From Salegentibacter holothuriorum (GTDB lineage Bacteria; Bacteroidota; Bacteroidia; Flavobacteriales; Flavobacteriaceae), in contig NZ_FUYY01000008.1 of NCBI RefSeq assembly GCF_900168045.1, positions 43,377 through 107,376 of the forward strand: a DNA stretch of 64,000 nt, in the 5' to 3' direction. Position 1 is the first letter of the stretch; each line of letters starts with the position of its first letter. The notes beneath the pieces are model-generated. The model was given only the letters and a program-made list of their open reading frames with translations. It searched no databases and was not told where the DNA came from. Positions 53,155 to 61,384 of this stretch are shown here, one piece after another. The translations under genes and the position numbers were made by a program.

Positions 53155-54198
53155 ATGAATCATTTTAAAATAACCGACATCAATGAAAATGACATATCCA
53201 ATAATCTGAAAAGTGATTGTAACAATTGTTATAACTCTTGTGATACAAAAGGAAAATTGTTCTCTAAATGTCCTTTATATAAAGGCAATAGAAGGCAAGG
53301 GAAAATTGAAAACAAAAAAGGGATTACTTTTTTATGTTGCGAGAATACTAAAACAACAAAACTTTTTAGAGATAAATTAAATGCTCTATCCTATGCTTAT
53401 TACGATTTAGTTATACCAAGAGAACAAATTATTAGTGAGGTAAAAAAAACAGAGCAAAAAAAAGTAAACCGTTTAGTACATAACTTAACATCTATAAATG
53501 CTCACAATATCCAAGAGATATATAATTTGATTCCTCAAGATATTCTTTCTTCGAATTGGAGAACTCAAATTGAATATATACAGAAAGAATTGGTTTCTAA
53601 TAAAAAGAAAGCTTCAATGATGTTTTTGCGTATAGCTAAACACAATATTCATATGAAATCAGAATTTTCTATTTACAGAAAACTTGATAGAGATGATAAT
53701 GCCGATTTAGAATTTATCAAATATCCGTTTAGAATAGTTCTTTTGAATGTATTACATACATTCTTTGGTGATTTCACATCTAAAAATATATATGTTGAAG
53801 TTTCAGATTTTTTTGGTAAAATATACATTGATTATGAAACGATTCAAGTAGCGTTGTATCATCTATTAGAAAATTCAGCAAAATATTCAAAGCCAGATAC
53901 TAATATTCTTATTGATTTTACAGAAGATTATGACACTGTAACAATGTCCATTGCAATGATTAGTTTATTTATCCCCAGTAATGAAAGAGAAAGGATTTTT
54001 ATTGAAGGTGTTTCTGGAAATTCAGCAAAAAAATTAGGGAAAAATGGTGATGGTATAGGAATGTGGAGAATAAAGCAAATGATTGAATTAAATAAAGGAG
54101 TATTCGAAATTATTTGTGGAGACGACTTTGAGACTTATAGAGGTGTTAATTTTGCGAAAAACATTTTTAATATCAAACTGAATAAAAACTTGCCCTAA
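53155..54198 (+). CDS. Cysteine-rich histidine-kinase-like GHKL ATPase
   Basis: A 347-residue cytoplasmic protein. The N terminus carries a cysteine cluster C22-x2-C25-x3-C29-x9-C39 plus C61-C62, which could bind zinc or an Fe-S cluster. A helical part (about 75-165) contains VHNLTSINAHN with H109 as a possible phospho-acceptor. The C-terminal ATPase domain (about 190-345) has an N-box HLLENSAKYS with N240, an F-box-like RIFIEG and the G2-box GKNGDGIGMWRIK (295-307). The usual DxGxG box is absent; the position reads AMISLFIPSNE. Thus kinase activity is uncertain and an altered nucleotide-binding role is possible. It pairs with the upstream receiver and precedes the RT gene by about 206 bp. 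Confidence 0.75.
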   Translation: MNHFKITDINENDISNNLKSDCNNCYNSCDTKGKLFSKCPLYKGNRRQGKIENKKGITFLCCENTKTTKLFRDKLNALSYAYYDLVIPREQIISEVKKTEQKKVNRLVHNLTSINAHNIQEIYNLIPQDILSSNWRTQIEYIQKELVSNKKKASMMFLRIAKHNIHMKSEFSIYRKLDRDDNADLEFIKYPFRIVLLNVLHTFFGDFTSKNIYVEVSDFFGKIYIDYETIQVALYHLLENSAKYSKPDTNILIDFTEDYDTVTMSIAMISLFIPSNERERIFIEGVSGNSAKKLGKNGDGIGMWRIKQMIELNKGVFEIICGDDFETYRGVNFAKNIFNIKLNKNLP

Positions 54199-54404
54199 TA
54201 AGGTATATAGAAAATAGGTTTTAAGTGCTAAACTCAAATACTTGTACTTATTTATAAATGTCCGGCAAATTTTTAATTTGGTTTTTGAAATAGAAAAGTT
54301 TAACAAATATAAAAATTTGGCTCTGTTCTAAAACCGAGATTTATCGTATTTATATACGCTACTTTTCATACAAACCGTTGGTAGCAAGCTGATAATAATT
54401 TTTT
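54199..54404 (+). other. Gap upstream of the reverse transcriptase (candidate ncRNA location)
   Basis: About 206 AT-rich bases without a credible gene. Several defence RTs use a structured RNA encoded next to the RT gene. I see no strong stable hairpin here by eye, so this is only a place to look. Confidence 0.3.
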
Positions 54405-56216
54405 ATGCAAACAGAGAGATTTAACCGACTTCGAAAAGAGGCCTTAAAAAAAATTTTTGAAAAAAATAAAATTACTAAAGTTTGGAGGAAAATCGTTAAA
54501 AACCAGCTTCGTAGTTTAGATCTTAAAGATTTATATGATCACTATGATTTTAACTACAATATAGAAGATAGGGCCCTTGCTATTCGCAATGAAATTTTAA
54601 ACGGTACTTATAAGGTTTCTCAACCACTGATATACCGAATAGAAAAAAAGTTCGGAGTTTGTAGACATATAGTTATTCCTCAACCTAATGATGCTGTAGT
54701 TCTACAAGTTTTGGTGGAAAATATTAATGATAAGATTTTAGAAAATCAACCTTCCAAAAATGCATTTTATTCAAGAGATAGACATAATACGGCATTCCCT
54801 CATGAGGTAGAGGAATATGGTTTTACTTGGAGACAGCAATGGAAACAGCTACAAAAGAAAATATATAATTTCCATGACCAGAAAGAATTGATTGTTGTTA
54901 CTGATCTTTCCAATTATTACGACAGCATTGATTTAGAAGAACTAAGAAAAGTTTTTACAAGTTTTACCAAGATTGATGAAGTATTAATCGACCTTCTTTT
55001 TAGAATTATACAAGAAATTGCATGGAAGCCTGATTATTTACCCTACTCAAGAAGAGGTTTACCAACTGCAAATATTGAAGGAATAAGATTGCTTGCGCAC
55101 TCATTTCTCTTCGAAGTGGATGAAGTAGTAAAACAAAAAACAGGAAATAGTTTCACTAGATGGATGGATGACATCGTTATGGGGGTTAATACAAAAAAAG
55201 AAGCGATAGAAACACTTAGTTCTGTTTCGGACATGCTAAAAACAAGAGGGTTAGCACTAAACTTGGCAAAAACCAGTATTTATTCAGAAGAAGAAGGTTA
55301 TTATCATTTTCAAATTGAACAGAATAGGTATATAGACAACATTGAGAATACAGAAAAGACTGATTCCGATTATACTAAGATAAAGTCAGACTTACACAGA
55401 AAGTTTAAATCTCATTTTAAAGATCAAACACCCAAGTATTGGGATAAAATATCTAAAAGATATATAACTACTTACAGCAAGTTAGGATCAACTTCATTAC
55501 TTAACATTCTTCCAGAAAAATATATTGATTACCCTGGATTGAGAAGCCATTTACTCATGTATTTGTCTAAAATTGGATACAGAAAAAAATCTGCAGAAGT
55601 GGCACTTGAAATAATTCAAAAAATTGATGTTTTTGACGATTTATCACTTTATCAGCTTTGCTTGTTAGTAACAAACTGGGAAATTCCATTGAATGAAGAC
55701 TCAAAACAATTTTTAGACAAATTTGAAGGCATTCTAACAACGATATCCTTTAAAAGAAAGTTATCGTCCGACTTCTATTGCATTCTCTGGTTTAAAGCTA
55801 AGTATAACCATCCTGAGGATTTGTATAGGTTTATCAACAATTACAAAAACCTTTGGCAGACAGATGCTTACTTAAGAAGACAGGTAACAGCAATACTTGC
55901 GCGTTTATTTAACAATAATTCCAAAGTGGAGAAATTACTCTATAATCAAATTTCCTCAGGAATTACAAATACAGTCACATTAGCAAACCAAATATTCTAT
56001 TTTTCAGAACTAGAGAAATTAGATAACAAATTAAATTTCTATTTGTTCCCAAAGAATATTCAACGTCCTTATCCTTTAGGGAAATTTCTAGTATTGGCAT
56101 CTGTCTTAAATTCAGAAAAGATTCGAACCGATAAAGAGGTTCAGAAAAAAATAAAAGAAAACATTAGAGATCCTTATTATTTAAAATGGCTAGATTTTCA
56201 ATATAATATTAACTAG
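54405..56216 (+). CDS. Reverse transcriptase, probable defence-associated (DRT/UG or Abi-like)
   Basis: A 603-residue protein with an RT palm/fingers core at about 40-310: the first catalytic aspartate D167 in VVTDLSNYYDSI, RRGLPTANIEG (motif B-like) and the catalytic box RWMDDIVMG with D255-D256. The box reads WMDD instead of the usual YADD. GLALNLAKTSIYSEE (282-296) is the conserved motif D/E region. The C-terminal about 290 residues are all-helical with a repeat-like pattern, similar to the HEAT-like extensions of Abi and DRT proteins. There is no maturase or endonuclease domain, so a group II intron is unlikely. The upstream receiver and kinase-like genes suggest a signalling-linked system; the exact subgroup cannot be assigned by eye. 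Confidence 0.85.
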   Translation: MQTERFNRLRKEALKKIFEKNKITKVWRKIVKNQLRSLDLKDLYDHYDFNYNIEDRALAIRNEILNGTYKVSQPLIYRIEKKFGVCRHIVIPQPNDAVVLQVLVENINDKILENQPSKNAFYSRDRHNTAFPHEVEEYGFTWRQQWKQLQKKIYNFHDQKELIVVTDLSNYYDSIDLEELRKVFTSFTKIDEVLIDLLFRIIQEIAWKPDYLPYSRRGLPTANIEGIRLLAHSFLFEVDEVVKQKTGNSFTRWMDDIVMGVNTKKEAIETLSSVSDMLKTRGLALNLAKTSIYSEEEGYYHFQIEQNRYIDNIENTEKTDSDYTKIKSDLHRKFKSHFKDQTPKYWDKISKRYITTYSKLGSTSLLNILPEKYIDYPGLRSHLLMYLSKIGYRKKSAEVALEIIQKIDVFDDLSLYQLCLLVTNWEIPLNEDSKQFLDKFEGILTTISFKRKLSSDFYCILWFKAKYNHPEDLYRFINNYKNLWQTDAYLRRQVTAILARLFNNNSKVEKLLYNQISSGITNTVTLANQIFYFSELEKLDNKLNFYLFPKNIQRPYPLGKFLVLASVLNSEKIRTDKEVQKKIKENIRDPYYLKWLDFQYNIN

Positions 56217-56252
56217 CAGCCAGCTGCCAGCATCACCGCAAATAATGTGTGA

Positions 56253-56328
56253 TTCCGAAAAAGTATAATTTTAGAAACCAGGAAAGAAAATGCTTAGTGT
56301 GGGCAGGTTTGCGTTGCTATTTTCGGAA
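56253..56328 (+). ncRNA. Structured region downstream of the RT gene (candidate)
   Basis: TTCCGAAAA at 56253-56261 and TTTTCGGAA at 56320-56328 are perfect inverted repeats 58 bases apart. ACCGCAAA (56235) and TTTGCGTT (56308) offer a second, crossing pairing. Whether an RNA is made is unknown. It could equally be a relic of an att-like or repeat sequence. Confidence 0.25.
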
Positions 56329-56373
56329 CTTAATAATAGAAAACCTTAGCAAAAGAATTAATAAATAACCTCT

Positions 56374-56628
56374 ATGAAAAAGAACTTAAAAGGATTGACC
56401 GATGATGAGTTGCAAAAAGAATACAGGGATAAATCAATTATTTTCTCCATTTTCTTAGGTTTAATAATCGTAATGGTCATTTCCTCAATAATCACCCTTT
56501 TTATGAGTAGTATTATGGCTAATACATTTCTTCCTTTAGCATTTTTACCCTTATTGCTTATTTTTTGGAAGCAATTTAATAACGTAAAGAAAGAAATGAA
56601 ATCCAGGAATATCATGAAAAATGGCTGA
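56374..56628 (+). CDS. Small two-helix membrane protein
   Basis: An 84-residue product with two hydrophobic helices (about 22-44 and 50-66) between basic ends. It begins MKKNLKGLTDDELQKEYRDKS, a polar stretch (cited by type). I do not recognise the family. The ATG of a short zinc-ribbon remnant overlaps its last codons, so the two once formed a pair. Confidence 0.6.
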   Translation: MKKNLKGLTDDELQKEYRDKSIIFSIFLGLIIVMVISSIITLFMSSIMANTFLPLAFLPLLLIFWKQFNNVKKEMKSRNIMKNG

Positions 56629-56704
56629 ATCCTGTCTTAACTGTGGAAAGCCAGGAAAAGAAATTTTTTGCGGAAGTTGAGGTAAGAAAAAATATAAATT
56701 ATGA
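56621..56704 (+). pseudogene. Zinc-ribbon gene remnant
   Basis: ATG opens MAESCLNCGKPGKEIFCGS and then TGA; reading on gives GKKKYKL and a second stop. The CxxC...C pattern is that of the N-terminal zinc ribbon in many small Bacteroidota proteins, in which the stop position would be the fourth cysteine (TGT/TGC to TGA). A broken short gene is the simplest reading; a genuine micro-ORF is possible. Confidence 0.5.
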
Positions 56705-56782
56705 GTAGAAAAAATAGAATGCCGATCCTTGAAAAAGAGGTTGTGGTGTGATATGTAAGAAACTTGAATAAAAAATTAAAAA

Positions 56783-57724
56783 ATGAAATTAGCCAAAGTA
56801 TGTGTTTATCTACTAAGCTTTGTTTTAATAAATAGCTGTTCCCTCAGCAAAGCTGCTAAACATCTTAAAGAAGGAGAAACAGAACAGGAAAACTACAAGG
56901 TTACGTTGCCTTTCGAGATTAAAAATGGGTTTATAATTATACCTGTAGAAATAGAAAATAAGAACTATAACTTTCTTTTAGACACAGGTTCTCCTACGCT
57001 GGTATCGAAAGAACTTGCTGCAAGTTTAAATTTAAAAGCTATTGATTCTGCAAAAGCAGGGGATGTTTATAATAATAAACTACAAAATAAATATACAAGA
57101 CTGGAAAACGTTAAAATTGGAAATATAGATTTTACCGGAACAACAGCTTTAATAAATGATTTTAACTCTGTATCAGTATGGTCTTCTTTAAATATTCATG
57201 GGTTTATAGGAGCTAATTTAATGCAACATGCTATTTGGGATATCGATTTTAGAAAAAAACAAATTACTATAACTGATAACGAATCAACATTAGATATACC
57301 TGAAGATGTAATTGAAAACAAATTGTTTATTGGTGTGGCAGGAATACCTGCTATTGCTTGTAAAATAAACGGAAAGAAAGTCTGGAATTTCACTGTTGAT
57401 TTAGGCTATAATGGAGGTATTGTCGTACCCTTTTCTGAATTTAAAAAGCAAACAGAAAATGGTAAAATTTTAGATTTTAAAAAATCTAATACAAAGGGTG
57501 TTACTGGAATTTATGGAGAACAAAACACAACCAGAGAATCTTATATCGGAATCATTGATGAAATAGAATTCGGAAATTTAATTTTACAAAATGTAAAAGT
57601 GTATTCAGAGCAATATTTAGAAAAGAGGTTTGGTTCAGATTTTTTTAAAGATTATCGCGTTATTCTAAATTGGAATAGTAAAAAAATAAAGATGATAGAA
57701 AATAAAGAAATCACTAATTCATAG
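56783..57724 (+). CDS. Retropepsin-like aspartyl protease, lipoprotein
   Basis: A 313-residue clan AA aspartyl-protease-like protein. The lipoprotein signal has Cys19 in VLINSCSLS. The first active-site motif is DTGSPTLVS (67-75); the second half shows VDLGYNGGIVVPFSE, where the DTG is altered to DLG. One of the two halves may thus not be catalytic on its own. Proteins of this type are common in Bacteroidota and act at the envelope; their substrates are not known. No operon partner. Confidence 0.8.
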   Translation: MKLAKVCVYLLSFVLINSCSLSKAAKHLKEGETEQENYKVTLPFEIKNGFIIIPVEIENKNYNFLLDTGSPTLVSKELAASLNLKAIDSAKAGDVYNNKLQNKYTRLENVKIGNIDFTGTTALINDFNSVSVWSSLNIHGFIGANLMQHAIWDIDFRKKQITITDNESTLDIPEDVIENKLFIGVAGIPAIACKINGKKVWNFTVDLGYNGGIVVPFSEFKKQTENGKILDFKKSNTKGVTGIYGEQNTTRESYIGIIDEIEFGNLILQNVKVYSEQYLEKRFGSDFFKDYRVILNWNSKKIKMIENKEITNS

Positions 57725-57898
57725 TAAACGGCCTACGCACAACAAGTCGGTTCATCGCCAATAAGCGGTAGCGTTATTAAGAATATAATTAACTTGACCA
57801 ACAAACCAATACTAAGCTGGCAAATTCGCGTTCCCTACTTCGCCAACTTGTGTTATAAGAGGCTGTGTAAGGCCTATTTAAAGCGGTTTTATAAGAAG

Positions 57899-58037
57899 TA
57901 AGTTCTCGATACGATTTTTAATGCTACCGCTTTAAAAAAATCACTCGAATTGACGGTTAGAACAAACTCAAAACCCGCTTATTTGGCCTTAATTATATCT
58001 TACCAATCCCGGTGGGCTTTTAGGGATACCTAATAAC
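57899..58037. repeat. 140-bp diverged direct repeat, copy 1
   Basis: Aligned by eye with 59268-59412: shared blocks AAGTTCT-GATAC, GCTACC, TTTAAAAAAA, TCGAA-TGACGGTT, AACAAACTCAA, CC-G-GGGCTTTT and CTAATAA. Identity is roughly three quarters. The pair brackets the tetR/thioredoxin-like genes. Confidence 0.65.
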
Positions 58038-58065
58038 CTTCAACAGCGTCAACTTTGAGTTTCAT
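58030..58065 (-). pseudogene. Fragment of a DUF1801 gene start
   Basis: The minus strand reads MKLKVDAVEGY and then TAG. The intact DUF1801 gene at 59812-60264 begins MKLKADSVEDY. The match suggests a deleted paralogue whose remainder was replaced by the repeat sequence that follows. Confidence 0.6.
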
Positions 58066-58190
58066 AAAAAACTAAATTCTTATTTCAAACCAGATTTCCG
58101 CTATTTAAACCGCTAGCCCTTTCGTTTTATACAAACAGAAAATAGCGCAATGACTTAAAAACGTGAAGACTAGAAGATAATTTTATATAG

Positions 58191-58204
58191 ACAGACTGGT
58201 CTGT
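58191..58204. promoter_or_regulatory. Probable TetR autoregulatory operator
   Basis: ACAGAC-TG-GTCTGT is an inverted repeat with perfect 6-bp arms, 29 bases before the tetR start codon. The position fits autorepression, and a TATCTTTA -7-like box follows it at 58219. Confidence 0.65.
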
Positions 58205-58232
58205 TTTTTAAAAATTTCCTTATCTTTATAGT

Positions 58233-58796
58233 ATGGGACGTTCAAAAGTAAGAGATAGAATTGTAGAAACAGCATCTAAGCTGTTTTATAAAAACGGCTA
58301 TAATTCAACAGGCGTGAACGAGATTATTTCAGAATCCGGTATTGCTAAGGCAACGCTATACAATCATTTTAAATCTAAAGATGATATATGTATAGCCTTT
58401 CTTGACTTTAAACATGCTGCTTTTATGGAAGACATAGAAGCTTTTACCAAAGACAGGAATGAAGGTGTAGACCAAATATTGGCATTATTTGATTACCTGC
58501 AACTTTTCTTTCAGGACAGTGAGTTTAATGGGTGTTGGGGTATTAAAACAGTTGCTGAAATACCACAAAACAACCAAAAAATTAGAACGGTATTGCAGGG
58601 ACAAAAAAGAGAGTTCCTTGATTTAATAATCGCATTGGTTACAAAAAATTTGAAAATTGATCATCAGGAAGAAATTAAAACCACCGCAAGACGTATTTAT
58701 TTATTATATGAAAGTGCGGTTGTAGAAAGTCATTTGCATCAAAACGATTGGCCAATCAAAGAAGCAAAGGAAGTATGTTCACAAATTATAATATAA
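58233..58796 (+). CDS. TetR/AcrR-family transcriptional regulator
   Basis: A 187-residue repressor with the N-terminal helix-turn-helix (about 8-55: RIVETASKLFYKNGYNSTGV, then IAKATLYNHFKSKDDI) and an all-helical ligand domain containing NGCWGIKTVAEIP. The operator-like palindrome lies directly upstream. It precedes a small thioredoxin-fold gene by 63 bp, which is therefore the likely regulated gene, perhaps induced by reactive electrophiles or thiol stress. The ligand is unknown. Confidence 0.92.
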   Translation: MGRSKVRDRIVETASKLFYKNGYNSTGVNEIISESGIAKATLYNHFKSKDDICIAFLDFKHAAFMEDIEAFTKDRNEGVDQILALFDYLQLFFQDSEFNGCWGIKTVAEIPQNNQKIRTVLQGQKREFLDLIIALVTKNLKIDHQEEIKTTARRIYLLYESAVVESHLHQNDWPIKEAKEVCSQIII

Positions 58797-58859
58797 AGAA
58801 CATGCTTATTAACAGGAAAACTTACCTGTGTATTTTATTAACCATTAAATTCTTATAAA

Positions 58860-59093
58860 ATGAGTAAATCAATTTTTTATCACGCGGGATGTCCGGTATG
58901 TGTTAGTGCAGAACAAGACATCGTTAATTTAGTTGGAGCCGAAAATGTGGAAGTTGTTCACATAGGCGAGGATAGATCAAGGATAGCTGAAGCTGAAAAA
59001 GCAGGTGTTAAATCTGTACCGGCTTTAGTGACGCCAAACGGAAATACTTTGCACATCAACTTTGGTGCATCTATGGAGGATGTAAAAGGCTAG
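58860..59093 (+). CDS. Small thioredoxin/glutaredoxin-fold protein
   Basis: A 77-residue single-domain protein with an active-site motif C11-P-V-C14 near the N terminus and the cis-proline region KSVPALV at about 52-58. It lacks the C-terminal helix of full thioredoxins. It may act as a small redox partner; it is likely co-transcribed with the tetR gene. A strong terminator follows. Confidence 0.85.
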   Translation: MSKSIFYHAGCPVCVSAEQDIVNLVGAENVEVVHIGEDRSRIAEAEKAGVKSVPALVTPNGNTLHINFGASMEDVKG

Positions 59094-59111
59094 TAGTTTC
59101 TTTAATGATGG

Positions 59112-59151
59112 AGCTTAGGATTTCGCTTAGAAGCGAAATCCTAAGCTTTTT
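59112..59151 (+). terminator. Terminator of the tetR/thioredoxin-like operon
   Basis: AGCTTAGGATTTCGCTT and AAGCGAAATCCTAAGCT form a perfect 17-bp stem with a 2-base spacer, followed by TTTTT. Confidence 0.93.
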
Positions 59152-59267
59152 ACCATTTAAAATTATAAAAGTGAATCTCTCATTGCATTAGTCTTTTCTA
59201 TAGGGCTAAGAATACAATAATAAAAGAGATTAAGGTAAAAGTGGCAGTTTGGGAGATTTTTAGGGAG

Positions 59268-59412
59268 GCAAGTTCTGGATACTATTCTCTAAAGCTACCC
59301 TTTTAAAAAAACCATCGAACTGACGGTTCAAACAAACTCAACCCTCATTTATTCAGCTTCCATTATATTTTTTCCAGTCCTAGCCGGCTTTTTTTGGTTA
59401 CGCTAATAATCT
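59268..59412. repeat. 140-bp diverged direct repeat, copy 2
   Basis: Partner of 57899-58037, in the same orientation. See that entry for the shared blocks. Confidence 0.65.
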
Positions 59413-59500
59413 TGCGTGGCGTTTACTAAAGTTATCACCGCTTCGTATACCGGGATATTTTTCAAAACTTTCCTTTAGTTTATTTGGCAGAACAATCAAA

Positions 59501-59580
59501 AACCTCGGGGCAAGCGCACGAGGTATGAATTGGAAAAAAACTTTTTGAAATTTCGAGGCAAGCCTCGGGGAATTAAACCC
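59501..59580. repeat. Dispersed GAGGC/GCCTC-type repeat, copy 3
   Basis: CCTCGGGGCAAGCGCACGAGG and TTTCGAGGCAAGCCTCGGGG (cited by type) resemble the repeats at 48211, 49531 and 61385. Each has self-complementary parts that could form hairpins. Confidence 0.65.
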
Positions 59581-59811
59581 TCTGGAGGGATTAAAATAAT
59601 TAAAATCATAGGGCTTTAGCCGGGGAGGAGTAACCTTAAGTCTCACGGCAAAATTAAGTGCTGCTGATCTGCCATTACTACGGCAATTTAAAAATAAAGC
59701 TACCAGTTTCTCCTGGGAGTAAATGAAGACAATCGCCCACCATTTATATAAAGAATAGTCTTAAAAATGTCTATGAGAATAAGTGAAAGGATAAATAATT
59801 TATAATTTCAA

Positions 59812-60264
59812 CTACCGCATTTGGTTTTCGTAGAGATCAATCCACTCCTGAACGCTCATTTTTGAAACCAGAACTCCAATTAAATCAAAGGGTATCTTTG
59901 CTGGGCTTTTAAACCTGATGCAGCTTTTTCCCATATCCAGTTTGTTGAGTGGTAATTTTGCATATTCCGTTTTAAACCATTTTAGCAGATCTGGATTGGC
60001 ATATAAACCCATATGATAAAGCGCAATAAAATTCTTTTGCGCGGCAATATTTAAAAAAGGTAAAGGTAATTTGGGATTGGTGTGGTATCCGCTGGGGTAG
60101 ATGCTGTGAGGAACTACATAGCCAATCATTCCGTAGCTTAAAGTTTCGGTAAAACCCTGGGGAATGTTTTTCCTAATTATTTCACGAAGCTTAATGATGC
60201 CCGGTCTTTTATCTTCCGGAACTTTCGCTATATAGTCTTCAACAGAATCAGCTTTGAGTTTCAT
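59812..60264 (-). CDS. DUF1801/YdhG-family protein
   Basis: A 150-residue cytoplasmic protein with the family pattern MKLKADSVEDYIAKVPEDKR (cited by type), SYGMIGYVVP, FLNIAAQKNFIALYHMGLYA and MGKSCIRFKSPAKIPFDLI. Members share a fold with frataxin-like iron chaperones (YdhG), but the role is not established here. It lies 13 bp after the universal stress protein gene and is likely co-transcribed. A truncated copy of its start is found at 58030-58065. Confidence 0.88.
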   Translation of the reverse strand: MKLKADSVEDYIAKVPEDKRPGIIKLREIIRKNIPQGFTETLSYGMIGYVVPHSIYPSGYHTNPKLPLPFLNIAAQKNFIALYHMGLYANPDLLKWFKTEYAKLPLNKLDMGKSCIRFKSPAKIPFDLIGVLVSKMSVQEWIDLYENQMR

Positions 60265-60277
60265 GAAAAGTATATTT

Positions 60278-61123
60278 TCATTCCAATTCTTTTAAAATCA
60301 ATACCGGTACTTTTGGATTAAAATCTATGTCTTCCTTAAACCGCTGGGAAAAAAGTTTACTAAAAAAGCCCTGCCTGCGTTTATAAAGTGCCAGAAAATT
60401 ACTTTCCCTGCTTTCAATAAATAGATGAATACCGGTAGTAACGGTAGTTTGCGTGAGTTTATGGAAACTAAAATCTACTTCGGTAAAATAGGTTTTTAGG
60501 GCTTCTTTGTTTTGCTCCTGGTCTTTGCTAAGCGGTTTCCCATCGCTATCAATATACAAGATCCTGATGCTTGCCTTTAAACTAATAGCCATTTCAATAA
60601 GTGGGGCTACCTCTTTATTTTTAAACGGAAATTTATAATTGGTTGGAAAAACAATTTCCCGGTTTGTTTCCGGCAAACTTTGCATTTGCTCGGGCAGGAT
60701 CAAAAAAGGACAATCTTCTACTTTTTGAATTACTTCTGAAATCTCATTTTCAAAAGCAGCATTTATCGAAACATTTTCGCCCCTGGAAACCATTAAAATA
60801 AGATCTATTTTATGGGTATCTACAGTTTCCTGAATGGCATCAGCAAGCTCTTTATTGCGGGAAATAGTTTCAAAAGTATGCTTCTCGTTTTCCTTTCTAA
60901 AATTTAAGCCTTGCATAATCTTCTGTAGCCCCGCTTCAGATTCGGCCTTTGCCGTGTCCAGGTCGGCGTTATTATTTCTGCCAAGTGATATTCTGGAAGG
61001 CACTTTATAGGCATTCAGAATATAAAAAGTGCAGGGAACGCCTTTATAAAGATTTAAAGCATACACGAGCGTATTCCACGCATGTTTGGTAAAGTTGGAA
61101 GGAATAAGAATTTTCTTCGCCAT
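60278..61123 (-). CDS. Universal stress protein with two Usp domains
   Basis: A 281-residue cytoplasmic protein with two tandem Usp folds. The first (about 1-145) starts MAKKILIPSNFTKHAWNTL and includes LILMVSRGEN; the second (about 150-280) includes IVFPTNYKFPF and IRILYIDSDG. The G-rich ATP motif Gx2Gx9GS is not well preserved in either half, so ATP binding is uncertain. Bacteroidota commonly have such tandem Usp proteins near stress genes. It is co-oriented with the DUF1801 gene. Confidence 0.9.
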   Translation of the reverse strand: MAKKILIPSNFTKHAWNTLVYALNLYKGVPCTFYILNAYKVPSRISLGRNNNADLDTAKAESEAGLQKIMQGLNFRKENEKHTFETISRNKELADAIQETVDTHKIDLILMVSRGENVSINAAFENEISEVIQKVEDCPFLILPEQMQSLPETNREIVFPTNYKFPFKNKEVAPLIEMAISLKASIRILYIDSDGKPLSKDQEQNKEALKTYFTEVDFSFHKLTQTTVTTGIHLFIESRESNFLALYKRRQGFFSKLFSQRFKEDIDFNPKVPVLILKELE

Positions 61124-61226
61124 AAATTAAAATGAATTAGATAAGCAATACCTGTAAATATACTAAAACTAATTTCCCGAAATTTCTATTTTACTGCGGA
61201 AAAAGGTAGAAAAACCAAGTTCTCTG

Positions 61227-61338
61227 AGGAGACGTCATTCTGAACTAGTTTCAGAGCCTGCTCCGAAATTTATTCGGAGATCTAACATGTTTTAATTACT
61301 AACAACCTAGATTCTGAAATAAATTCAGAATGACGTAT
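61227..61338. repeat. REP-like inverted repeat upstream of the M20 gene's end
   Basis: GACGTCATTCTGAA at 61231-61244 pairs with TTCAGAATGACGT at 61324-61336. Within it, CTCCGAA/TTCGGAG and ATTCTGAA/TTCAGAAT form smaller hairpins. A related GTCATCCTGAA hairpin occurs at 52209. Confidence 0.7.
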
Positions 61339-61384
61339 GTTTTTCAAACAACCTCACTTGAACAATATTTTTACAACGAATGAG

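Larger units (their letters stand above)
57725..58232. other. Non-coding region with a diverged repeat and a gene fragment
   Basis: No intact gene. It holds the first member of a 140-bp direct repeat pair (57899-58037), a DUF1801 start fragment (58030-58065, minus strand) and the tetR operator. The first about 170 bp show no recognisable feature. Confidence 0.6.
59152..59811. other. Repeat-rich non-coding region
   Basis: No credible gene in about 660 bp. It contains the second 140-bp repeat copy (59268-59412) and dispersed-repeat blocks (59501-59580). The remaining sequence shows nothing I can name. Confidence 0.6.

Noticed and set aside
54405..56216. Group II intron or retron RT
   Set aside because: No maturase or endonuclease domain and no intron-like flanks were seen; retron RTs are about half as long and lack such a helical extension.
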